35,029 nucleotides of DNA from Acetobacteraceae bacterium (GTDB taxonomy: Bacteria; Pseudomonadota; Alphaproteobacteria; Acetobacterales; Acetobacteraceae): NCBI GenBank assembly GCA_025356735.1, contig JANXRT010000349.1:1-35029 (forward strand), written 5' to 3'. Made by a program: the position numbers and the translations under genes. Of this stretch, positions 17,445 through 26,117 are shown piece by piece. The notes under the pieces are model-generated. The model had not been told where the DNA came from, did not search any database, and saw nothing but the letters and a program-made list of their open reading frames with translations. Position 1 is the first letter of the stretch. Each line of letters begins with the position of its first letter.

Positions 17445-18454
17445 GGCAGCCGCCGCAGCCAGCTCCGCACCGTCGCCTGGGCGGTGACGAAGCCGATCGC
17501 GCCGGCGGCGACCGGCAGGGCGGGCAAGCCGAACCAGAGCAGGGCCGGCAGCTGCGGGAACCCGGCGGAGGCGGCCTCAGCGCCCCCTGAAACGAACGGC
17601 GCCCCCAGCTGCGCTAGGCCAAGCAGCACCGGCAGTGCGGCGGTTGCGCCAAGCAGTCCTCCGATCGCCGCCAACCGCGTGGTTCGGCGGGTGAATCGGC
17701 CAGCGATGTAGCCGTCGGTGGCGCCAAGCCCGTGCACGATCTCGATCGCCTGGCGGCGTTGCACCAGGCCGGCACGGGTCGCCGCCGCGACGACCGCGGC
17801 AGCGACGCCCGCCACGACCACCAGCACGCCGCCGGCGCAGGCTTGCAGGCTGCGCGCCAGCGTCGCCAGCCGGCCGATCCAGACCTGGTGGCTTTCGACC
17901 AGCGTTCGCGGCACCGCGGCGGCAAGCTGGCGTTCGAGTTCGTCCAGCTTCGGCGGCGTTGCGCCGAGCCGGACCTGGACCACGCCGGGCAGCGGCAAGG
18001 TGAGGCGCTCCAGTCCGTTGTTTGGCCCGGCGCCGATCCATGGCGCCAGCAGCTCGTTCAGCTCGTCATCCGACAGCGCCCGTGCCGAGACGACCCCGGG
18101 TGTGCGCGCCAGCATCGCGACCACCCGGTCGCGCCGCGTCTCGCCGCGCGCCGAGCCTGGTTCCATGGCGAGGCCCGGATCCGGCACCTGAACCGTCAGC
18201 GTGGAGGCTGCGCCATCTTGCCAGTGACGTGCCAACGATGCGGCGACGAAGAACCCGGCCAGGCCCAGCGCCGCCAGGAAGGCCATCGCCGCGACCAGCG
18301 CCGGCAGCATCCGGTCGTCTAGCGCGCGGCGCAGGCCAAGCTCGTCGAACCCGGCCGGCCGCAGGTTTTTTCTGCGTCGCAGCTTGTTGGCGCCCGGCTT
18401 GTTAGGACTCGGCTTGTTAGGACTCGGCTTGTTGGGGGCAATCGCCTGGGCCAT
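17441..18454 (-). CDS. ftsX: Cell division protein FtsX-like permease
   Basis: Adjacent to ftsE; four-TM FtsX/MacB-type architecture, QRRQAIEIVHGLGATDGYIAGRF motif. Confidence 0.88.
   Translation of the reverse strand: MAQAIAPNKPSPNKPSPNKPGANKLRRRKNLRPAGFDELGLRRALDDRMLPALVAAMAFLAALGLAGFFVAASLARHWQDGAASTLTVQVPDPGLAMEPGSARGETRRDRVVAMLARTPGVVSARALSDDELNELLAPWIGAGPNNGLERLTLPLPGVVQVRLGATPPKLDELERQLAAAVPRTLVESHQVWIGRLATLARSLQACAGGVLVVVAGVAAAVVAAATRAGLVQRRQAIEIVHGLGATDGYIAGRFTRRTTRLAAIGGLLGATAALPVLLGLAQLGAPFVSGGAEAASAGFPQLPALLWFGLPALPVAAGAIGFVTAQATVRSWLRRLP
18381..18440. repeat. 15-bp tandem repeat (four units, two identical) in the 5' end of ftsX
   Basis: Units AGCTTGTTGGCGCCC, GGCTTGTTAGGACTC, GGCTTGTTAGGACTC, GGCTTGTTGGGGGCA; encode APNKPSPNKPSPNKPGANKL on the - strand. 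Confidence 0.85.
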
Positions 18455-18457
18455 CGG

Positions 18458-19180
18458 TTAGTTTCGCCTCGCCGACAGCAGCCGGCCCTGGTCGAGCCGC
18501 AGCGCGGGCGCCGGATGGCGCGCCACCAGCGCGTCGTTGTGGGTCGCGATCACCACTGTGGTGCCGAGCCGGTTAAGCTCCTTGAGCAGCCGCATCAACC
18601 GCTCCGCCTGGCCGTCGTCGAGGTTGCCGGTGGGCTCGTCGGCGAGCAGCAGCGCCGGGCGCGCGACTACCGCGCGGGCGATCGCGACGCGCTGCTGCTC
18701 ACCGCCGGAAAGCTCATGCGGCCGCGCGTCGGTGCGCCCATCCAGGCCGACCCACGCCAGCAGCTCCATCACATCGACTGTCAGCGCGCCCTCGGGCCTG
18801 CCGGCCAGGCGCAGCGGCAGCGCCACGTTGTCGAACGCCGACAGATGGCCGAGCAGCCGGAAATCCTGGAACACGACGCCAATGCGCCGGCGCAGGCGGG
18901 GCAGTGCCGTGCGGTTCAGCGTCGAGATATCGGCGCCGAGGATGGTCAGCCGGCCGGCGGTCGGGCGCACCGCAAGATACAGCAGCCGCAGCACGCTGGT
19001 CTTGCCGGCGCCGGACGGGCCGAGCAGCCAGCGGAACTCGCCGTCGGGCAGGAAGAAGTTCAGGTTGCGCAGGATTTCGCGCGTGTCCGAACGGCGGCGG
19101 CCGGCCTCGTCAGGCACGGTGCCGGCTTGCATGGCCGCACTTCGTGGATAGCTGAGACCGACGCCCTCAAAACGGATCAC
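18458..19180 (-). CDS. ftsE: Cell division ATP-binding protein FtsE
   Basis: Walker A GPSGAGKTS, signature LSGGEQQRVAIARA, Walker B LLLADEPTGNLD; pairs with ftsX. Confidence 0.93.
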   Translation of the reverse strand: MIRFEGVGLSYPRSAAMQAGTVPDEAGRRRSDTREILRNLNFFLPDGEFRWLLGPSGAGKTSVLRLLYLAVRPTAGRLTILGADISTLNRTALPRLRRRIGVVFQDFRLLGHLSAFDNVALPLRLAGRPEGALTVDVMELLAWVGLDGRTDARPHELSGGEQQRVAIARAVVARPALLLADEPTGNLDDGQAERLMRLLKELNRLGTTVVIATHNDALVARHPAPALRLDQGRLLSARRN

Positions 19181-19316
19181 CTTCCTCCCTCCATCAGCCC
19201 ATGCCGGCTTGGATCACAATACCGGCATCCGCGCCATTGCCCGCAGCCCCGCCGTGCCGCTAGAACCGTTTCATCCTGGTCACGTGTATTTCGGGCCGGC
19301 GGAGTTCCCTGGTTCC

Positions 19317-19703
19317 ATGCGCCTTGTCTGCCCGTCCTGCGCCGCGACCTACGATGTCGCCTGCGACATCCTGCCACAATCCGGGCAGGTGCGGTGTGCC
19401 CGATGCGGCACCGAATGGCAGATCGAGCATCAGGCGGCGCCGGCACCGCCTGAGCCTGCTTCTGAGCCGCCGGAAATGGTGCCTCCGGCGCCGGTCTGGC
19501 CGGAGGTGCTGGCCTCTGCCCCATTGCCGACCAGCCCGGCTTCGGTCGAACCGGCTTTGCAGAAGAACCGGAATGTCGCCGCGGCCTGGGCGCTCAGCCT
19601 GCTTGTGCTGGTCATGCTGGCCGTCGCCGTCTTTGTCTTCCGGGGTGACATCCAACGCACCTGGCCACCCAGCACGCGTCTTTTTTCCTTGTTCGGCTGG
19701 TGA
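19317..19703 (+). CDS. Zinc-ribbon (MJ0042-type) membrane protein
   Basis: MRLVCPSCAATYDV...GQVRCARCGTEW zinc ribbon, Pro-rich linker, single TM. Start set to ATG 19317. Confidence 0.85.
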   Translation: MRLVCPSCAATYDVACDILPQSGQVRCARCGTEWQIEHQAAPAPPEPASEPPEMVPPAPVWPEVLASAPLPTSPASVEPALQKNRNVAAAWALSLLVLVMLAVAVFVFRGDIQRTWPPSTRLFSLFGW

Positions 19704-19714
19704 CCCGCACGCCC

Positions 19715-20974
19715 TTATCCGACGGTCAGTTTCAGGATCAGCGCCTCGTAGGCGGCGACGTACGCGTCCATCGCCAAATGCCGCTCGGCATGGCGCCGGG
19801 CGCCGACGCGAAGCCGGGTCGCGAGCGCCCCGTCCTCCAGCACCTCCAGCACGCGGCGGGCCAGGGCCGCCGGATCAAAGAACGAGGTCAACAGGCCATT
19901 GGCGCGGTGGCGGATGAATTCGCGCACCGGCTGGGTGTCGGAGCCAATCACCACGCAGCCGCAGGCCAGCGCCTCGCGCAGCGACCATGAGGCAACGAAC
20001 GGATAGGTCAAATAGATATGCGCGTCGGAGCGGGCGAGCAGGCCGAGATAGGTGCCGTAATCCACCCGTCCGGGAAAGACTACCCGATGCGGATCGATCC
20101 CGTCCGCCAGCTCCGCCAGCATCGTCTCGCGCCAGGTGCCCCATGGCGGCGCCGCGCCGTAGCTGACGCCGTCGCCGCCGACGATGACCACGCGCAGGTC
20201 GCGACGCTCGGCCAGCAGGCGCGGCAACGCGCGCATCAGCAGGTGAAAGCCCCGGTATGGCTCCAGGTCACGGGCGACATAGGTCACCAGCTTTTGGTCC
20301 GGTGCGATGATCGCATTTCCGACGTTGAACGGCCGGTGCCCGGCGGGCGACCGGGCGGTGATGCGTCCCGGCGATCTTGGCGCGCAGGTTACGAGATCGA
20401 CCCCCTCTGGCAGCAGGGAGATGTGGGCGTGTGCCCAGGCCGGATACGTGGAAAGCTGCCACCGTGTCGGCGTCTGGCCGTGGATGCGCGGGTTGCGCAC
20501 GGACAGGTCGAGCGCCAGGTGGTTGATCGCGTTCTTGGCACGGATGCGCGGAAATTCCGCGGGCGCGATCGGGAACTCGGCGTCGAAGCCGACATCGATG
20601 CCCTCGGTCTGGTAGAAGAACTCGAAGTAGCCGAGCATCGGCACGCCCGGCCAGACGTCGGCCAGGTTGAGCAGTTCGCCCCAGCCGTGATGGCCGATGA
20701 TGATGTCGGGCTCGAAGCCCAGCCCCTTCAGGTTGGCCGCCGCCATGGCCACGACATCGGCGCGGCGTAACGCGGCATCGAGCTCCTGCGCGCCGGGATG
20801 GGCATCGGCGTTGGCGGGCGCCGGCTTGCGGTAGGGCAGCTTTCGCACGCCGGGAATGTGGTTCGGGTTGGGCTCGGTGATGAAGACGATCTCGTGGCGC
20901 TTCGACTTCGCCAGGTGGCGAACGAAATGGAGGAACTGGCCGGGGAAGTTCTGGTGGACGAAGAGGTACCTCAA
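19715..20974 (-). CDS. GT4-type glycosyltransferase
   Basis: RYLFVHQNFPGQFLHFVRHLA N-terminus (Glyco_trans_4_3-like) and FVASWSLREALACGCVVIGSDTQPVREFI C-terminal GT4 motif. TTG start at 20974 proposed; the upstream ORF is repeat sequence. Confidence 0.88.
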   Translation of the reverse strand: MRYLFVHQNFPGQFLHFVRHLAKSKRHEIVFITEPNPNHIPGVRKLPYRKPAPANADAHPGAQELDAALRRADVVAMAAANLKGLGFEPDIIIGHHGWGELLNLADVWPGVPMLGYFEFFYQTEGIDVGFDAEFPIAPAEFPRIRAKNAINHLALDLSVRNPRIHGQTPTRWQLSTYPAWAHAHISLLPEGVDLVTCAPRSPGRITARSPAGHRPFNVGNAIIAPDQKLVTYVARDLEPYRGFHLLMRALPRLLAERRDLRVVIVGGDGVSYGAAPPWGTWRETMLAELADGIDPHRVVFPGRVDYGTYLGLLARSDAHIYLTYPFVASWSLREALACGCVVIGSDTQPVREFIRHRANGLLTSFFDPAALARRVLEVLEDGALATRLRVGARRHAERHLAMDAYVAAYEALILKLTVG

Positions 20975-20992
20975 AGCCAAAGCCAAGCAAGG

Positions 20993-21068
20993 ATGGGGCT
21001 CTGCCCCAAACCCCGCCCCACCTGCAAGCATTGGGGTAGCGCCCCGGGGCGCCTCACTTAGGGGTGGC
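20993..21068. repeat. Palindromic intergenic element (copy 4), left half plus truncated right half
   Basis: GGGGCTCTGCCCCAAACCCCGCC...GGGGTAGCGCCCCGGGGCGCCTCACTTAGGGG, with a CCACCTGCAAGCATT-type insertion after the left arm. Confidence 0.75.
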
Positions 21069-22010
21069 GCCCTTGGCTTTCCTTGGCACCAGCCAAGCAG
21101 GCCCCCGCGGCAGCAGCACGATCCGGAACGCCTCCAGCGGCGCCAGGCTTTCGCACTCGCATGCCTCATCCGCACCCACCGGTCCGGCGCGGCTGCCATC
21201 GACGAAGCTGGCGCTGCAGGCAAGTTCGTAGCGCGCAGCGAGATCGCCTTTCAGCCGCAGCCGGAGGCCGAGCAGCGGCAGCGCCATCCCGCGTGAGCCG
21301 CAGAACTGCCCGCCCGCAATCCACGGGCTATTCCAGCCGCGGCCCAGCACCGCCTGGTATTCGATGCCCTGCGTGCCGAGCGGCGCCGGCGGGATAATGG
21401 AAAAACCCTCGATCCAATGGCCGCTGCCGGCAACGCCGAGCCATTCGCCCAGCCGCACGCCGACATCGCCGGTTGCCTGCACGTGAGCTATTACCTCCGC
21501 GTCGGTCGGAACCAACGAGACGGCTGCCGTCTGCGGGCGGTCCGGCCCGAGCCGAAGCACCTGCAGCCGTGGCGCGTTGTCCGCGGTCTGGCCCGGCGCC
21601 TGATAGATGGTGACCAGGATCTGCGCCGGCCCCTCGGCGACACGGATCAGCGCCGCGGCACCGGCGCCGGTAAGCCAGCCGTCGTCGCTCAGGGTGCGGA
21701 TGCGTATGGCGTCGGAGGGCACACCGGGCGGCAGCGACAGCCGCACTGCTGGCAGCCCGTTGCCCGGTTCCGCGGCCACCGGCGAGCCCGGCGCGTGGAA
21801 CACGCAGAAGGTGCCGGCGTCCAGCGACATCAGATGGCCTGACACCCGCAACTCGGCGACAAGGCCCGGCGCCTGCCTGGGTTTGGCGCCGTTGTCGGGC
21901 GCCGTGAGTTTAGCCACCGGCTGGGGCATCCCAAGGTCGGGCGCGCATGGCACCACCGGCTGTGGAACACTTGCCTTCCTCACGGCTGCCGGCTTGCGCG
22001 CGTCGTGCAT
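21054..22010 (-). CDS. Hypothetical protein with three ChW-like repeats
   Basis: 318 aa; C-terminal VIAHVQATGDVG..GEWLGVAGSGHWIEGFSI / IEYQAVLGRGWNSPWIAGGQFCGSRGMALPLLGLRLRL / YELACSASFVDGSRAGPVGADEACECESLAPLEAFRIVL. Confidence 0.75.
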   Translation of the reverse strand: MHDARKPAAVRKASVPQPVVPCAPDLGMPQPVAKLTAPDNGAKPRQAPGLVAELRVSGHLMSLDAGTFCVFHAPGSPVAAEPGNGLPAVRLSLPPGVPSDAIRIRTLSDDGWLTGAGAAALIRVAEGPAQILVTIYQAPGQTADNAPRLQVLRLGPDRPQTAAVSLVPTDAEVIAHVQATGDVGVRLGEWLGVAGSGHWIEGFSIIPPAPLGTQGIEYQAVLGRGWNSPWIAGGQFCGSRGMALPLLGLRLRLKGDLAARYELACSASFVDGSRAGPVGADEACECESLAPLEAFRIVLLPRGPAWLVPRKAKGATPK

Positions 22011-22057
22011 TGGGTATCGAGCATCGTTTCTCCTGTGATCCTCTGATATCGAAATTA

Positions 22058-22090
22058 CATGATCTACCGGTAAATGCCGGCGGGATCATG
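22058..22090. terminator. Imperfect hairpin at the 3' end of the GT2-GT4 fusion gene
   Basis: CATGATC-TA-CCGG-TAAATG-CCGG-CGG-GATCATG. Confidence 0.3.
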
Positions 22091-24854
22091 CTTTCTTTCG
22101 CAACCGCCTTTCGCAACCGGCGCCGGTTGCCAGCAGAAATGCGTCGTTGACCGCGCCGGGCGGCAGGTTGACGGGCAAGATCATTCCTTGGCCGACTGCG
22201 CGGATGCGTTCGGACGGCGCGCCGATATCGAACGCGACGGCACGCAGACCGGCGCGCCAGATCTCGGTCAGGGTGAAACACCAGGTTTCCGGCAGGATCG
22301 ACGCCACCCAGCCGAGCGTCGCGTGCTGGGCGCGGATCAGCGACACGGCCTCGGATTGCGCATACTCGCCGGTGACGAAGACGCGGCTGGTATCGAACAG
22401 GCGGGCATCGTCGATCGTGTGCCCGACGACGACGAACTCGAGCGGCAGGTTCCGTGCCGCGGCATCCCGGGCGCAGGCCAACAGGACGTCGAAGCCTTTC
22501 TCGATCCCGATGGCGCCGACCACCGCCACCCGGCAGCGCCCGTTGGGCAGCAGGGCAGGAGCGGGAGGAGCCGGGATCAGGCCGTCGTCTTCGTGCGGCA
22601 CGATCTCCGGCCGGATTTGTGGAAAATGGCGGCGCAGCCGGTGCGCCGTATCGGCGCTCGGCACGACCAGGCTGGCCGCCCGGGCCAGGATACGGTCGGA
22701 TTCGGCGCGCAATGCTGGGGCGGGAAAGTGACGGCCATCGTTGCGTCCGGCCGCCTGGATGCAGGATGCGCAGGCACCCGCCTCCGGCTCGCCGCAGTAA
22801 CGGCCATCGGGGCCGATCAGGTTCATGCGCGGGCAGATCGCGGCATAGTCGTGGACGTGGATTTCCATGGGGATGTCCAAGGCCACGGCGATGTCCAGGA
22901 CATTTTCGGAGTGGCCGAGGCGATGGTGCAGCTCCAGCCGGACCGGCCGTGACGCCGCGAGCAGTTTTTCCAGTAACGCCAGCTCGGCCGGGAGCCTGAA
23001 GCGCAGGTTGGGAAACCCGTCGCCGACCTGGACGCCGGCGGTTTCATCGCCAAACAACGCCGGCCGCAGCACGACCGGGCGCTGGCCGCCGGCCAGGATG
23101 GTGGCGCAACGGGCCTGAACCTGGCGCTCGACGCCGCCGCCCGCCGCATGAGTAACCAATAACACCGCCGCTCGTGCCGACGTGCTCGCGTCCCGCCATC
23201 TTGCCTCGTCGAGCCGAAATCGTGCCCCAGCCATCGGGTCAGCCGCGATGAAGGCGGCAATAAGGGCGTCGTAGCCGGGATGGAGCGCGCTCAACACCGC
23301 GCCGTTGCGCGCCAGCAGGTGGTGGCGGGCGGCGCCGAACGAGCGTCCGCCGAGGTGGCCCACGAACACGTCGGTAGCCGCGACATGGCGCCAGCCCATG
23401 GCTGCTGCACGCTGGCAAAAGTCGTTTTCCTCGCCGTAGCCCTGGGCGAAGACGTCCTCGCGGAAGCCGCCGACCTGGTCGAGGCAATCGCGCCGAAGAT
23501 ACATGCAGAAGCCGACCGCGGTCGGGATTTCGACTGTCAGGCCAGCGTTGACCCACGCCGCCAGCCCGTCCAGCGAGGCGACCTGGATGGCGTCCGGCAC
23601 GTCGTTGCCGCCGCCGGCATGGGGGTAGCTCAGGATGGTCGCGTCGTTCGACAACGGGGTCGCGGTGCCGACGTCGGGCGTGCCGTAGGCGGCGCGGCGC
23701 AGCCGGGCCAGCCAGCCGGGCGGCACCAGCGTGTCGCTGTTCAGCATCACCACATCCCGCCCAGAGGCGGCACGCAGCCCGGCATTGGCCGCCGCCGGGA
23801 AGCCTCGGTTGGCGGCATGCCGGACCAGGGTTATTCGCTTACGGGACGCCAGCCGGTCGAGCGCCGCCACCAGCTCGGGCTCGGGCGAGGCGTCATCGAC
23901 CACGATCACGCGGGCGCCGTGCGGCCGGCTGGCCAGCACGGAGCGGATGCAGGCGAGGGTTTCAGGCGCGCCGCGATAGACCGGGATCACGATGTCCACC
24001 GCTGGTCGCGCGGCGGACGGGCAGGCAGGCGCCAGCGGTAGGGCGTGTTTGACGGCGCCGGGATCGAGCGGGCTGCCGGTCAGATGGCGGCCATCGGAAC
24101 CCTGGATCGCCACCGGACCGGAAAACCCGGCCAGCTCGCGTGCCGTGATCGTGAAGCTCCGGGGGCTGGCCAGCGGCGTTTCACTGTGAACCCGCCTGGC
24201 CAACGCGGTAGCCGTGACCTGTTGCGACGGTTCCATTGGAAACCCGACCGATTGCCAGGTCAGCACCGGGTCGCGTGCCGGGTCCGCGGGATGCCAGGCC
24301 CAGCCCTCGATCGCGCCATCGACGATCGCGACGCAACCCTCGATGCGCGAAATGGCGGCGATGTCGATCGGGCTGCCGAGCAGGTGCCTTCCGTCGCTCG
24401 TGACCGAAATCCATCCGCCGTCGCGTTCCGACCGGGCAGCGACCGACGCCGTCACCGACCCGTCGGCGCCGAGGCCGCACCAGCCGAGTTCGCCGGCAAC
24501 CTCGTCCGCGAAGCTGCTTGTCCGCTCCGAAAGCGCATGGCGGGAGTGGGCGCGGGCCAACGCCGCCGTGCTGCCCATGCAGTCGCCGCGGCGCCAGCGC
24601 GCGACCGCCAGGCCGGTCCAGGCTTCCCGGACGTCGAAATGCTCCAGCACATGGGCGAACAGGCGCTCGGCCTCGGCGTCCTCCTCGCCCAGCCAGAGGC
24701 TGGCCAAAGCGAGTTTCGCCGCGTGGTGAAGCGGGGCCAGACGGCAGGCCCGTGAAAGCCAGGCTCGGGCGCGGACACGGTCGCCCGCGTCCAATGCCTG
24801 CTGGCTGGCATCCATCGCGGCCTGGACCTGCTTGACACGATCCAGGCCGTTCAT
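22086..24854 (-). CDS. Large GT2-GT4 fusion glycosyltransferase
   Basis: 922 aa; GT2 domain VDIVIPVYRGAPETLACIRSVLAS...VVMLNSDTLVPPGWLARL...GGFREDVFAQGYGEENDFCQRA; C-terminal GT4-like VAVVGAIGIEKGFDVLL...SILPETWCFTLTEIWRAGL. Confidence 0.92.
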   Translation of the reverse strand: MNGLDRVKQVQAAMDASQQALDAGDRVRARAWLSRACRLAPLHHAAKLALASLWLGEEDAEAERLFAHVLEHFDVREAWTGLAVARWRRGDCMGSTAALARAHSRHALSERTSSFADEVAGELGWCGLGADGSVTASVAARSERDGGWISVTSDGRHLLGSPIDIAAISRIEGCVAIVDGAIEGWAWHPADPARDPVLTWQSVGFPMEPSQQVTATALARRVHSETPLASPRSFTITARELAGFSGPVAIQGSDGRHLTGSPLDPGAVKHALPLAPACPSAARPAVDIVIPVYRGAPETLACIRSVLASRPHGARVIVVDDASPEPELVAALDRLASRKRITLVRHAANRGFPAAANAGLRAASGRDVVMLNSDTLVPPGWLARLRRAAYGTPDVGTATPLSNDATILSYPHAGGGNDVPDAIQVASLDGLAAWVNAGLTVEIPTAVGFCMYLRRDCLDQVGGFREDVFAQGYGEENDFCQRAAAMGWRHVAATDVFVGHLGGRSFGAARHHLLARNGAVLSALHPGYDALIAAFIAADPMAGARFRLDEARWRDASTSARAAVLLVTHAAGGGVERQVQARCATILAGGQRPVVLRPALFGDETAGVQVGDGFPNLRFRLPAELALLEKLLAASRPVRLELHHRLGHSENVLDIAVALDIPMEIHVHDYAAICPRMNLIGPDGRYCGEPEAGACASCIQAAGRNDGRHFPAPALRAESDRILARAASLVVPSADTAHRLRRHFPQIRPEIVPHEDDGLIPAPPAPALLPNGRCRVAVVGAIGIEKGFDVLLACARDAAARNLPLEFVVVGHTIDDARLFDTSRVFVTGEYAQSEAVSLIRAQHATLGWVASILPETWCFTLTEIWRAGLRAVAFDIGAPSERIRAVGQGMILPVNLPPGAVNDAFLLATGAGCERRLRKKA

Positions 24855-24898
24855 CCCGGCCGTGCCGGGAGAGGCCGTGGTCTATCCCGGGTTCTTTC

Positions 24899-25564
24899 CT
24901 ATCCCAGGTTCTTGGCGAAGAACTCCAGCGTCCGCTTCTGCGCCAGCTCGTAATCCGGCGCCGAAAAGCTGCCGCGCTCGTCGCAGCCGAAGCCGTGCGC
25001 GGCGCCGGCATAGACGTAGATTTCGGCTTTCGGCTGCGCGACGCGGATCGCCTCCACGTCGGTCATTGGGATGGAGCCGTCCTTCTCGCCGAAATGCAGC
25101 TGCAGCGGGCAGTTGGCGGTTTCGGTCTTAGTGCCGGCGACGCCGCCGCCGTACCAGCCGGACGCGGCCGAGAACGAGCGCGACCTTGTGGCGCCCCAGA
25201 ACGCCACGGTGCCGCCAAAGCAGTAGCCGACGATGCCTAGTTTTTTACCCGTGAGCTGCTTGGCCGCCGCTTCGATGTCGAGCATCAGCTGGGCGTCGTT
25301 CAGCTTCATGCGCACGTCGCGCCCGGCCTCGATGTCGGCGGGCGCGTAGCCGACCTCGAAACCACGCTGCACGCGGTCGTAAACGGCCGGAGCAACCACG
25401 GAATAACCGGCCGCGGCGTAGCGGTCGGCCATGCTGCGGATGTGCGGGTTGACGCCGAAAATCTCCTGCACCACGACGATGCCGGCCCTCGCATCCGCGG
25501 CGCCGGCCGTGTAGGCCGAGAATTTATGGCCGTCGGTCGCGGTGAGTTCGATCACGCTGCCCAT
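24899..25564 (-). CDS. Dienelactone hydrolase family protein
   Basis: GIVVVQEIFGVNPHIR, KLGIVGYCFGGTVAFWGA and VYAGAAHGFGCDERGSF (catalytic Cys/Asp/His-type pattern). Confidence 0.93.
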   Translation of the reverse strand: MGSVIELTATDGHKFSAYTAGAADARAGIVVVQEIFGVNPHIRSMADRYAAAGYSVVAPAVYDRVQRGFEVGYAPADIEAGRDVRMKLNDAQLMLDIEAAAKQLTGKKLGIVGYCFGGTVAFWGATRSRSFSAASGWYGGGVAGTKTETANCPLQLHFGEKDGSIPMTDVEAIRVAQPKAEIYVYAGAAHGFGCDERGSFSAPDYELAQKRTLEFFAKNLG

Positions 25565-25622
25565 GTTGCTTCCTTTTCGGGTTCACTGCCGATCGCGGAG
25601 AATGGCGACACGGGCGGAATCG

Positions 25623-26117
25623 TCAACCTGGCCTGGCGAACCGGCCGAACGACGCCGCCAGAACCTCATAGATCGGGCGCTTGAACGAAACCGCGAGTTC
25701 GGAAAGGTCGGTGAGCGGCACCCAGCGCCAGGCGTCGAATTCGGGATGCGGATCGGCGTCAAGCCTGATGTCGGCGTCGGCCCCGGTAAAACGCAGCGCG
25801 AACCAGCGCTGCCGCTGGCCGCGCCATTTCCCGTGCAGCGCGACGCCGACGAGTTCCGGCGGCAGATCGTAGGTCAGCCAGTCCGGATGCTCGCCGATGA
25901 TGGTCGCGCGGTCAGTGCCAATCTCCTCGGCGAGTTCCCGCAGCACCGCCTCGCGCGGGTTCTCGTGCTCGTCGATGCCGCCCTGCGGCAGCTGCCAGCC
26001 GCCGGCCGGCCCCTCGGCGTTAGGGAATTTGGCGCGTCGCGCGACCAGGACCAGGCCCGCCGCATTGAACAGCACAGCGCCTACGTTCGGCCTGTAAGGC
26101 AGCGTGGGGCTATTCAC
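25623..26117 (-). CDS. rppH: RNA pyrophosphohydrolase (Nudix)
   Basis: YRPNVGAVLFNAAGLVLVARR, Nudix box GGIDEHENPREAVLRELAEEIG, PHPEFDAWRWVPL. GTG start at 26117 proposed. Confidence 0.92.
   Translation of the reverse strand: MNSPTLPYRPNVGAVLFNAAGLVLVARRAKFPNAEGPAGGWQLPQGGIDEHENPREAVLRELAEEIGTDRATIIGEHPDWLTYDLPPELVGVALHGKWRGQRQRWFALRFTGADADIRLDADPHPEFDAWRWVPLTDLSELAVSFKRPIYEVLAASFGRFARPG

Noticed and set aside
20975-21223. N-terminal extension of the GT4 ORF (HPCLALAL, GGAGFGAEPHP...)
   Set aside because: It translates repeat element copy 4 and the antisense end of the ChW-like protein gene; GT similarity begins at RYLFVHQNF.
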